Part shown: piece after piece, positions 37,601 to 50,100 of the stretch | Position numbering within the stretch: position 1 is the stretch's first letter | Layout: each line of letters starts with the position of its first letter | NCBI GenBank assembly: GCA_024803745.1 | Contig: JANJXV010000020.1 | Location: 21,626,777 to 21,690,776, forward strand | DNA length: 64,000 bases | Origin: Megascapheus bottae | Taxonomy: Eukaryota; Chordata; Mammalia; Rodentia; Geomyidae | Direction: 5' to 3' | Made by a program: the position numbers and the translations under genes | The notes under the pieces: model-generated | Databases searched by the model: none | Told to the model about the DNA's origin: nothing | Seen by the model: the letters and a program-made list of their open reading frames with translations, nothing else

Positions 37601-40600
37601 AAGAACATGAAACTCTTATATTTAATTAACCACTAGAAAACAAGAAGTGAGTCTGAAGTTCGAGGAGTAGGGCAGTAGCCTTGAGCTGAAGAGCTCAGGA
37701 ACAATGTCCATGCTACCACATGACTGACGAGAGAGAGGGAGAGAGAGAGAGTGGGGGGGGGGAGACAGAGACAGACACAGAGAGAGAGAGATAGGTAGAG
37801 AAAAATATGAGACTTACACACTTCATGATATCTAAGGTATTATCATGTATAAGATATTCCATTATTTTCTATACTATTAAGGGGAAAAATGACCCCCTTA
37901 ACTAAAGAACACTTGACTATCAGCCAAATATTAATTATGCACTACCAGAAAGAGCTACTTTAAATTTAACTAGGGATAGTCTGATTTCAGCATCCATCCT
38001 ATATGTATGCACAGCTAAATTGATGTAGCTTTCCTAAAGTTTTTTCATATTTATCAATCTCTACTCAGAGATCTTCATATTTGACATTATCCAAAGAACT
38101 TTCTTCGTGTTGTTTTACTTTACCTATTTGTTCCTTACTTGCCTGTTACCGACCACATTCAATAGGCACAAGAATGATAACCAAATCAATACAATTCCCA
38201 GGCAAGAAAATATAGGAGATCAGAGATAATCAGGTAACCTCAATTTCAAATGTGCCAAATGTGTGTGTATGTGCGTGCACACGCACACACACCGTGTGTG
38301 AGAATACAAAGCATAATGGGAGCAATTTTCAGTAAGTGATATTATATTAAGATTCTAAAATTTCCAACGTGGAGGGTAAGCAAAGATAATCATATTCCTG
38401 ACAGTAATAGGTAAGTTACAAAGAGACTGAATTATGACGACAGGCATTCAGTTTGACTTTGCATGTGTTGGACTGAAAGTGAAGCAGGTCAATTGATGAC
38501 AAGTTAATAGCAGTGTACATTTCTCTGTAGCTCTCATCTACTCCCAGCCTTACCTTCTCTCTTTCACGAACCAAATGTGACATATTGGCATTGAATTATG
38601 GTCTATATTTAAGACTTTAGTCCACATCAAACTTTAGATTCTTTAGTGGGATAGTATTTTTCATCTTTTTTTATACTCTCTATTCCATGAAGCACTATGC
38701 AACCTCTATAGAGTCGCCTAATAAAAAATTATATGAAGCCTGCACGAAGTGGTTCGTGCCTGTAATCCTAGCTACTCAGGAGGCATAGAGATGAGGATGG
38801 TAGTTGGAAGCCAGCCAGGCAGGAAAGCTCATGAAACACTTTATCTCCATTAACCATCAGAAAACTGAAGCAGCACTGTGGCTTAAAGTGGAAGAGTGCT
38901 AGCCTTGAGCAAAAGAGCTCAGAAACAGCACCCAGGTCCTGAGTTCAAGCCCTGTGATTGAGAATAATAACTATTATTGCACCATGAAAAAAAAAATAAT
39001 AATATGATTCATCAGTTGACTGATAACTGGATGGCACATTATTTAATGTGAGCTGAAAAAAATGAATGCTAACATGTATTGAGTGCTACATATATGCTAC
39101 TTATTGAAATAGATCATTGCTTTTCATATGCTAACATGTGGTGCAATAATTGCATCATATGTTATATGATTTCAGCACCTCTACACTTTTTGGAAGACAA
39201 GTAAAACTATTTTTCTTAGTTGATTGACAGAAAAATCTGAAATTGTTAAATGTTGTATGCTCAGGAAGGGGGAGAAGGATTTGAGCATGGCAGTATGAAT
39301 GTAGAGCTCAAGTCTTAAGCGTCCCACCACACCTCATCAAAGAATTTCTCCCCTTTTCTCATAATTGCAACAAACTAACCTCTTGGTGTCTTGAATCTTG
39401 ATGTGGTGATTCACAGGTCTGACTTTGACTGTTGATTGGAGAACTTCTCTTGGCTGTGTAGACAGGAGGCATTCTATCACCAAGACTACAGGTTCACATT
39501 ATTTCATGATTTTATTTCACTTTTAATTAAAAATCAGAATTAATAGATCATTATCATACTGGGAGAAGAAATTTAATAATAGGGGTTGTTTCAAAAGCCT
39601 AGCACTTCTCAGTGATAAGGGTAGGTATTTATCTCTTCAGTATGGCTTAGTAGGTAAAAGTAGGTCCATCTGTACATGGGCAATTGGTGGAGGATCACAT
39701 ACGTCATAACAAGTTCTTACATATATTTTATCCTATATTGCAAGATATCTGTGTAATCCAGGAGTGGCATATTAATGTAGATTTGTTCATTTATAGCTAT
39801 TTACTCATATATATATGTATATATATATATATATATGTTTGTGGGTCATGGGGCTAGAACTTTGGGCCTGGGCACTGTCCCTGAGCTCTTCAGTTCAAGG
39901 CTATTACCCTACTTCTTGAGCTACGGCGCCATTTTCCATTTTCTAGAGATTAATTGGAGATGAGAGGCTCATGGTCGTCAGTGCCCGGGCTGGCTTTGAA
40001 CCTTGATCTTGAGATCTCAGCCTTCTGAGTTGCTAGGATTACAGGCATGAGCCATGGCCCCCGGCTTGTTATTTATATGTTTAATGCAAGGCTTACACTT
40101 CAGCAGTTGTTGTGCTATTACTTGAGCCCAGCTTTTTGCTGGTTATTTTGGATATGGAGTCTTGAAGACTTTTCTGAATAGTCTGATCTTGATCTGCAAT
40201 CATCCAGGTCTCAGCCTTCTGAGAAGCTAGGGTAATGGGTATGAGCTACTGGTACTAGGCTTTAGTCACGTATTTGACAAGAGGTGAATGGTGACATATT
40301 CCTTGAAAAGGAGAATGAGCTTTTTAAGGTAGTATTATTATCTCCAGGTTCATTGATGAAATAGGAAAGCTAGGTTACATATACAGCAAAATAAGGATTT
40401 GGAGTGAAATTTGAGCTCACAATATACATTCCAATCTATCTTGTTGTTTTCTTACTACAATTCAGCAATGGGACTCCCTCACTAGATAACAACTGAAGTG
40501 AAATGCTTTAATAACAACAAGGTATTATGATGACATCATTGAAAGGTCTTTACTCCATCCATCATGAAAATGAAATAAGAATTACAATAACTAATGCTTA

Positions 40601-42528
40601 TTCATTCATTATTGCCAGACATTCTTTAAGCTGTTTTACCTGTATGAACTGATGCATACCTCATAATAATCCTGCAAGTAATATGAAAATGCAAAATTCC
40701 TATTTTACTATGAGGACACTAAGGCATAGACACTTAAATGTCTTAACCTAAAATCACATAACAGAAAAGTGTATGTGCTTGGTTTGCTGTTTTTCCTTAG
40801 GTGAATAAGCCTTGAACTTAGACCACGCCTATGTGTGATGGAATCTGCTAATGACACCTTACTGGGTGCCTGAGTTACAAACCTGTAATAATGTTCCTCA
40901 TGGGCTTGACCAGTGCTGTGAAGCCAGAGACTTCAGGCTGTCTATGCTCCCACATAGGTTGCCATATAACAAGCCCACTGGCTAGCCGGAAGGTGAGGTC
41001 AGATTCCTGGTTACAGAAAAGATCAGATGCAGTAACTGCCAATGAGTCATCATCTGCAGGTTATTTTCAGATCATCTATTCAACTTTTCTTCATAACCCA
41101 CATAAGTACTGCCAGAGTAAACCAACAACTTTAAGTTATCACTACAATTACCAGAGAAATCAAACAATCTGCTTGATGTGAAAGAAGGAATTAATCAAAA
41201 TGTGGCTTTGGGCAAAGCATAAAACACACTAATTATGATTTTGTTTGTTGTAATTGAGACCTGCTTATTGCAAGAGTCTTGGCAGAACTCTTCATGCTTG
41301 CATTATCATTCCTCTGAATTATTTAATTGTACTTATTTCTCTCTCATAATGCAATATCCTCCGAGACTGGCTACTGTGAATTTTTGTTGTCAAGTGCATC
41401 TCTCCTTCTCGAATTTCATGAAATCAAGTTTAGTGCTTTATTTTGCAGTGGTTTTTTTCTCATAATGGTTCTTAATTCCTAACAGACATGGATAGATCAG
41501 GCATCCTCTTTAACTCTCAGCTCCCAGCATCATGACAGCACTTAAAACAGCATTAGGAACTACATTCATAATAGATTTCCAATAAATACCTGTAGTTTTG
41601 GGTCACCTTTACAACCCATGTTCAAGTAATTTATCTATAATTGAAAGAAAGTCTCCTCTAGAAATGCATTTTCTGCTTCCTTGCTACATTTAGAGAGGCT
41701 AGGATATGTAAAATGCAGTCTCATGTGGTAGAAGTCCGTTTGAGAGGGCATTTAAACACTTCAGCCTTGTAAAGAGTGGGAAGACAGAGTGGACAATGCA
41801 ATCCCAGATTAATGAACACCACAGGGGCCCAGGAGCTCACTTGGGACAATAGGCTGCAAAGCTGACTTACATTACTGAAATCACCTTTAAAACTGGATGC
41901 CCAGGACTTACCACACAGACCCATTAGAGTCTCTTTGAGGTTTGTTAAACTTTCCCCTAGTGACTATCACATGACACATTAGGACAGCTCACAAAGCATT
42001 TGGTCAAATTCATCCCACATATTTTCCACAAATATATACAGAGATAATGTGCTCTGGCATTATTTTAGGTTCCCAAATATAGAAGGTAACAAAACACAAA
42101 ACATATTTTCCCTGTTCAACGCAAACGAGATGTTCCATAGGAAAGGGCATAGGTGGGGAAAGGTGCTGACTCCCGAGACTTCTGCCTATGAAAAGGAGAC
42201 AATTTCCAAGTAAAGATATAAATGAAATGGAGCAGCTTCCATGTGGATCCTTCTAAGAAAAGTTCTCCATTAAAAAGAAAATGCCCTAGCTGGGCGATGG
42301 TGGTTCATGCCTGTAATCCTAGCTACTCAGGAGGCTGAAATCTGAGGATCCCAGTTTAAAGCCAGACTAGGAAGAAAAGTCCATTAGACTCTTACCTCTA
42401 ATTAACCACCAGAAAAAGGAAAATGGTACTGTGGCTCAACGTGGTCGAGCATCAACCATCGAGCATCAGCCTTGAGCAAAAGAATTCAGGGATAGCACTC
42501 AGGCCCTGAGTTCAAGCCCCGCAGCTTG

Positions 42529-42572
<44 letters not shown>

Positions 42573-45500
42573 AAATTTACCTCGTATATATAAAAGACTA
42601 TTAAAGTGTGTTCCTAAATTCAAGAGTAGACACAAAACATATTGAGGAACATATCTAAAATATATCAACAGCTCAAAAAATTGAATCACTCCAAAACTAA
42701 TCTCCAAAGAAACAACCATCCCATTAAAAAATGGGCCAAAGACTTAAAGAGAGTCTTCTCTGAAGAAGAAATAAGAATGTCCTGTAAACAAATGAAGAAA
42801 TGCTTGACATCTCTGGCCATAAAAGAAATGCAAATCAAGGGGCTGGGAGTTTGGCCTAGTGGTAGAGTGCTTGCCTAGCATGCACAAAGACCCAGGTTTG
42901 ATTCCTGAGTACCACATACACAGAAAAAAAGCTGGAAGTGGTGCTGAGGCTCAAGTGGTAGAGCTCTAGCCTTGAGAAAGTCCAAGGACAGTGCTCAGGC
43001 CCTGAGCTCAAGTCCAGGTCTGGCAAAAAAAAAAAAAAAAAAGAAATGCAGAGAGGAGATCCATGAAAGATGGCGGCGGTTCAGGGTGAGTAGACCCGCC
43101 AGCTGCAGACAGAGCCACACAGAGCCTGCACGAGCCCAGAGCCAACACCCAGCCCTGCATGGACCTGCCAGCTTCACGGAACCGGAGAATCCAGCAATTT
43201 GTGAGTAGCTCTGAGAAGTTTCCACTTCTGCTCCGGGAATGGCATTGGGAGGGAGCCCCTCCCCCACAAGCTGAGAGCATCACCATCTTGACTGCTGGCA
43301 AAGACCCAGGCCAAAGCAATTGGAGCCTGAGAGGTGTTGCTGACAGCGCCATCATTCCTATATATCAGGTAACAAAGCGAGATACTGTAACAATATGAGA
43401 TAACCAAGGGACAGCAAAAGAGATGAGAGATAACATAGTACCTTAACAACAACAATCATTCATTATATGGCTTATGTTTCTATATCCTAGAGATCCTTTC
43501 ATTTAGCGTCCTACTATATGGCCTTTTGTATCAAGGTTTTGCTCTATTGCAAATCTCTACTAGGAGATTTTCTTTTCTAAGTCTTTCCATTTCCTAACAA
43601 ATGGGCAATGTCATTCTTTCTGACAGCAGCATAGAATTCCACTGTATACAAATACCACATCTTGTTGATCCACTCATCAACTGAGGAACAGCTAGGTTGG
43701 TTCCATATCTTTGCTATGGTGAATAGTGCTGCAATGAACATTGTTGTGCTAGTGGGTTTAGTATGTCTTTGTTTCTGGATGGTTGGGTAAATGCCAAGTA
43801 GTGGAATTGCTGGGTCATAGGGGAGCTCTATGTTTAGCCTTTTGAGGTTGAACGAGTTTGCACTCCCACCAACAGTGTAGTAGTGATCCCTCCTGGCCTC
43901 ATCCCCTCCAGCATCTGTTGTTATTAGATTTCTTCATCCTGGCCATTCTACCTGGAGTGAGGTGGAATCTTAGAGTTGTTTTGATTTGCATTTCTTTTAT
44001 GACCAGAGATGTTGAGCATTTCTTCATGTGTCTATAGGCCATTTTTGTTTCTTCTTCAGAGAAGACTCTCTTTAAGTCTTTGGCCCATTTTTTGATGGGA
44101 TGGTTGTTACTTTGGAGATTAGTTTTGGAGTGATTCAATTTTTTGAGCTGTTGATATATTTTAGATATGAGGCCTTTGTCTGTTGTATGGTTGGTGAAGA
44201 TCTTCTCCCACTCTGTAGGCTTCCTGTTTAGTTTACTAGCTATGTCCTTTGCCATACAAAAGCTCTGCAGTTTAATGCAGTCCCACTTATCCAGCCTTTC
44301 TCTGATTTGTTGTGAATCTTGGTCCTTATTAAGAAAGTTTCGACCTGTGCCAAGGAGGTCTAGTGTATCTCCTATTCCTTCTTGTAAAGTTTTCAGAGTG
44401 TCGGCTTTTACCTCCAGGTCTTTGATCCATTTGGAGTTAATTCTAGTACAGGGTGACAAAGAAGGATCCAACTAGTTTTCTGCAGGTGCTTAACCAGTTC
44501 TGCCAGCACCACTTGTTGAAGAGGCTATCTTTCTTCCATTCTATTTTTTTGACTCCCTTGTCAAAGATTAGGTGGCCACAGGTCTGTGGTTTAATATCTG
44601 GGTCTTCAGTTCTATTCCATTTGTCTTCAGGCCTGTTCTTGTGCCAGTACCAAGCTGTTTTGAGAATTATAGCTCTGTAATAGAGTCTAAAGTTTGGAAT
44701 TGAAATTCCTCCAGCGCTGTTCTTTCTGCTAAGAAGTGTTTTTGCTATATGGGGTCTTTTATTATTCCATATGAAATTTTGGATTGCCTCTTCTACTTCT
44801 TTAAAGAATGCCATTGTGATATGGATGGGTATTGCTTTGAATTTGTAGATAGCCCTTGGCAAGATTGTCATTTTCACGATATTGATTCTTCCAATCCAGG
44901 AGCATGGAAGGTTTTTCCATTTCCTCAGTTCTGCTTTAATTTCCTTTTTCAAGGTTTTAAAGTTTTCATCAAAAAGGTCCTTTACATTCTTAGTTAAGGT
45001 AATTCCTAGGTACTTTATTTTCTCTGAGGCTATTGCGAAAGGAGTTGCTTTCCTGATTGTTGCCTCATTCCTCTCACTGTTGGCATAGAGGAAGGCAGTT
45101 ATATCGGATATGTTTGTATTTGGTTATTTGAAATTGGATAGGGAAGGGGGTAAAACAAGATGAGGGGTGGGGGTGGGGGGAGGGAAATGGGGACCAAGAC
45201 ATGTGAAGGGGTATCAATGTATGTGAATTAATGCACCATCTATCTGGCAAATATCATGTAACCCTTCTATTAATTACAATAAAAATATATGAAAAAAAAG
45301 AAATGCAAATCAAAACAACTCTGAGATCCACCTCACTCCAGTTAGAATGGCCATGATCAAGAAATATAATAACAACAGATATTGGTGGAGTTGTGGCCAG
45401 GAGGGATCACTACTACACTGTTGATAGGAGTGTAAACTCATTCAACCACTATGGAAAGCAGTATGGCAGTTCCTCAAGAGAATTAACATAGAGCTCCCCT

Positions 45501-47101
45501 ATTACCCAACAATTCCATTACTTGGCATTTACCCAAATGTCCAGAAACAAGGACATTCTAAATCCTCTAGTTCAACAATGTTCATTACAGCACTATTTAC
45601 CATAACAAAAATATGGAACCAACCCAGATGTCCCTCAGTCGATGAGTGGATCAACAAGATGTGGTATTTATACACAATGGGATTCTATGCTGCCATCAGA
45701 AAGAATGACATCGCTTCATTTGTTAGGAAATGGAAAGACTTAGAAAAAAAATCATATTAAGTGAAGTAAGCCAGACTCAAAGGAACATAGGCTCAATGGT
45801 TTCCCTCATTTGTCATAATTAGTAGAAATCTTGGACTCTTCTAGCAGAGGTTTACAATAGGGCAAAACCTAGATACAGAAGGCCATATAGTATGATGCTA
45901 AATGAAAGGACCTCCAGGATATAGAAACAAAAGCCATATAATAAGTGATTGTTGTCCTTAGTGTACTATGTTATCTCTCATCTGTTTTGCTGTCCCTTGG
46001 TTATCTCATATTGTTACAACATCTTACCTTGTTATCTGATATATTGTATATATGTTTATTTGAAATAGGATAGGGAAGAAGGAAAAACAAGATGAAGGGA
46101 AGGCGTGGAGGGAAGGAAATGGGAACAAAAACATGAGAGAGGGTAGCATTGTTGTGAAGTAATGCACTTTCTATCTGGTGATTATAATGTAACCCTTCTA
46201 ATGTGAATTAATGCACCTTCTATCTGGCAAATATCATGTAACCCTTTTATTAATTACAATAAAAATATTAAAAAAGAATGTAACCCTTCTATTAATTACA
46301 ATAAAAATATATTTTAAAATATTGAGGAAATTATGTAATAGATTTTTTAATTTTTTGCTTGATAGGGCATGGCTGTTGAGTAAGAATTGAAGCTACTTCA
46401 GATTTTGAATGGCAAAGGCACCTGACTGGACATTTGTTTTAAGAAATTTACTCTGAGGATAGTTTGAAAAAGAGCAAAGGTTGATTCTATTAATTACAAT
46501 AAAAATATATTTAAAAAACAGCAAAGGTTGAAGAAGACAATTTGCAAATATATTGTTACCATCTAGGTGAAAGATGGTTAGAGTAGCTTGCTAATAGAGA
46601 CCAAAATTAGAAGTGGTATACTCTGAATACATTTGGAGATAGAGTTTCAGAATTTGCTCATTGATAGAAAAGTGTCAAGGATTTTTGACCGTGTCGTTAA
46701 TAAAGGTGGGAAAGATGAAGAGAAGCAATAATGTCTGAAGATTAGGTCCCAAATCCCTTAAAATGGACATGGGAAATCTGCATGATACTAAACAGTAAGC
46801 AGGGAATTGAGGTTATGCAAAGCCTATCAGATTTGTCTCAAGAAATACAGGAAGCCAAATTTTAACTGACCTGGTTTTAATGATTTCTTAGTTTCTGAGC
46901 TCAATCTGTTTCCATGTTTCCCATAAGTAATTCAAGCACAAGTAAAATCCCAATGAAAGTGACAGCAGAAAACATTAAATTCTCTTGAACTAAGATCTTG
47001 GCCTCTCTAACTTGCTCTATTACCATACAAAGAGAGTTACTGTCTTCATTCTGTTATATTTGGTATATATATATATATATATATACGTATATTATATATA
47101 C

Positions 47102-47135
<34 letters not shown>

Positions 47136-50100
47136 TTTTTTGCTAGTCCTAGGCTTGAGCTCAGGGCCTGAGCACTGTCCTTGGACTTTTTCAAGGCTAG
47201 AGCTCTACCACTTGAGCAACAGCACCACTTCCAGCTTTTCTCTATGTATGTGGTACCGAGGATTAAACCCAGGCCTTCGTGCATGCTAGGCAAGCACTCT
47301 ACCACTAGACCAAACTCCCGGCCCCTGGCCCCTGGTATATTTTTTTAAAATTTAATTTTATGTTCAAGGTGATGTATAGAGGGGTTACAGTTACATTTGT
47401 AAGGTACTGAGTTTATCACATCTTGAACATTTTTATTCCTTTCCATGTTTTTCTCCTACCTTCCTTCTTCCCACCCTCTCCCAAATTGTAAAGTTCATTT
47501 CCAAGTATATATTTTTTTCAAAATGAACTGAGATATTTTCTTTCAAATATTTTCTCTGTTCATCCATACCCATTCGCTTTTATTTTATTTTTTTTTAAAT
47601 TTTTGTATTATAATTAATAGAAGGATTACATTATATTCACCAGATAGAAGGTACATTTCTTAACAATCATTGCTACCCCTTCTCATGTTTTTTGTCCCCA
47701 TTTCCTTTCCCCACTCATTTGTTTTCTAAAGGAACACATGTCCATTTTTTTTCTTTCTGTTTTTTTGCCAGTTCTGGGGATTGAACTCAGGTCCTGAGCA
47801 TTGTCCTTGGGCTTTCTAAAGGCTAGTGTTCTACCACTTGAGCCACAGCACCACTTTCAGCTTTTTTTGTTTATGTGTGTGGTACTAAGGAATCAAACCC
47901 GGGTCTTCATGCATGCAAGGCAAGCACTCTACCACTAGGCCAAACTCCTGGCCCCACATGTCCATTTTCTATAAATAATACTAATTCCAAGCAATCTTCA
48001 GACTTGAATATCTTGAGCACCTATGAGTCTTCTTGTGTTTATTTCTTTGAAATACTTTGTCAGGTGGCACAATGTATGAATTCTCCTTTCATGGGACACT
48101 TAATGTATTACAACATATTTGGCAAATATAATGTAACCCTTCTATTAATTACAATAAAAATATATGAAAAAACCCCAGCTCCTGGAGAAAATGTTTTTGA
48201 ATATTCAGTTGTGGAGAAGGCAGTCTAAAAGAAAACAGAAGTTGTAAAAACTGTTAGAATCTCTTATTACCATGTCAGATGCTCTTGGCTTCTTCCTTGG
48301 TCAGCTGAAAGAAAGATACCCACTGCCATGTAAAAGAGACAAGCTTGAGGTAAGGAGTAAGCTGAGTGAGTGCTGTCTATTGAAATGGGGCTTACTAATT
48401 TTGTGCCTGAGGCTCAACCTGCAGTACAGTCTGTGTGAGCGCCCAGTGGGGACCTGAACGAGTAAGATCAAGGAAAGGACGGGCAGATGGGCAGCACACT
48501 GGAATTGGAGACTATATTTCATAGAACCTCCACATGGAGGATGATGTAGTTTCCCTAGCAGCACACAGATCTCTGCAGTTGGGAGAGAAAGGCAGACTTT
48601 GACTTTGGTCTTGATATAGGGTTAGAGTTTGATGGGCAAAGGGCATTAACGGTGCTGGTGAGAGGTACTTTGCATGGATGTAGGATAGATAGGAAGAGAA
48701 GATTAATAGCCTGATAACCAGCAGGCCGTCTATGGTACTAGCTCTCCATCACGGATGCTCTCCTTCCCCTCACCCATCTGGAAACATTTGATGACCTGTA
48801 GAGACATGGGTAGTGATTTCAACGCAGGGAGGAGAAGATGTTAGTATCATCTAGTGGCTAGAGGACAGAGTACCAAATAGTCTACAATGCAGGGGACAAT
48901 GTCTCACAATAATTATATGGTACAAAATGCCAAGAGTGCCAAGGCAGAGCAATTGTGACTTGCAGATTATATGTTACCAAACCACACTAGGAAGAAAAGT
49001 ATAGACCTCCCTCAAATGAACTGAAAGCCTTGAGGGGAATTTATTGACCTAATACTTATATTGTCTATAGTGTTTGAAACAATATTTAACTCATACCAAT
49101 GAAAAATGATTTTTAAAATCCTATGGTAGTAATATAGCTAATAATAATTTACCATGCTTCAATCATTGTACAGTGATAAGTGAAGATTTTCTGAATTCAT
49201 AAATACTCTATTACTAGACCTCATATAAAACTTAGGCACTTCAGTGAGGATTCCAAACATTTTTAATTTCTCCTAAAAGCATATCTTACTGTCTCTCTAA
49301 TAGTGTCTAATACTGACTGCAATAAAACACCAGCATCAAAACCAACTAACTTTTGTTAATGCCTTTCTATGTATCTGATTAGTATAACTTGTTCAATCCT
49401 TATAATTCCCCATAAACTTATTCTGATGTCCAATTACTACTTGAAAAATCTGAGGCTAAAAGAAATTATTCGATGTCATATACTAGGAAGGCACAGATAA
49501 TAGAAACTTTATCTGTTTCTAAAACTTGAGCTCTGAGGCAATATCTTTCAAATAAAATTATAGGCATACTTATTTCCAATACAGATATTTGTAGACATCT
49601 TTATTGGTTGTTTTTAGGAAGGCTTTTATTCTGCCCTGTCCATTTAAAGTAAATTGGACTCACATGTAATTGTTTTTAGTACTTGGATCTGTTCTTGACA
49701 ATAACATAGGTTTTTTTTTTATAGTGAATAAGTCACAAAATACTTACTGGAATCCAGATATATGCCATGCAGTAGTCTAGACATTAGAGATACAGTTGGG
49801 ACCTGAGCAGTCAAGAATCTCTGCTCAGGAGATAGCAACAGGCAATCAACATGTACACAGACATAAACAGCAATTCAAGATAGTGACCAATTCTAAAGTA
49901 GAAACAAGCAGGATAAGATACCCGTAGCACAAGAGTGGTCATAGAAGTTCCTGAGGTCATAAGCAAACTCATGAGATAGATGTGGCCACATAAAAGTATA
50001 GGATAGAAAGTAGAAGTAAATTTTTCAAGTAAAAGGAAATATTAGTAAAGACTAATAATAAATGTGAGCTTATAGAGTTTGAAAATGAGACACTTCAGAT

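Larger units (their letters stand above)
35455..39379 (-). other. UNC80 intron 6
   Basis: Holds a 197-nt purine tract (36357-36553), two B1-like/Geo SINEs (37512-37728, 38737-38962), an AG-rich tract (37729-37801) and a GT/CA palindrome (38261-38300). Otherwise unassigned. Confidence 0.8.
39454..40882 (-). other. UNC80 intron 5
   Basis: Holds an AT microsatellite, a B1-like/Geo SINE (39838-40066), an older B1-like SINE (40085-40260) and a MIR relic (40610-40790). 39454-39790 shows nothing. Confidence 0.8.
42650..46313 (+). mobile_element. Older 5'-truncated L1, split by later insertions
   Basis: L1 ORF2 C-terminal coding resumes in two pieces: 42650-42838 ([19 protein letters not shown]) and 45308-46313 (ORF2 end, 3'UTR). 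Flanked by degraded duplications aaaacatattgaggaa (about 42634) and aaaatattgaggaa (about 46315). Stops and indels mark it as dead. The middle is occupied by a SINE and a younger L1, and its 3'UTR by a 76-bp L1 fragment. Confidence 0.88.

Noticed and set aside
40891..41181. 96-codon plus-strand frame
   Set aside because: Antisense shadow of UNC80 exon 5.
43899..44952. Open frames of 169 and 190 codons as possible host genes
   Set aside because: Both are parts of the L1 ORF2 C-terminal region in the inverted segment of the young L1, split by a frameshift.
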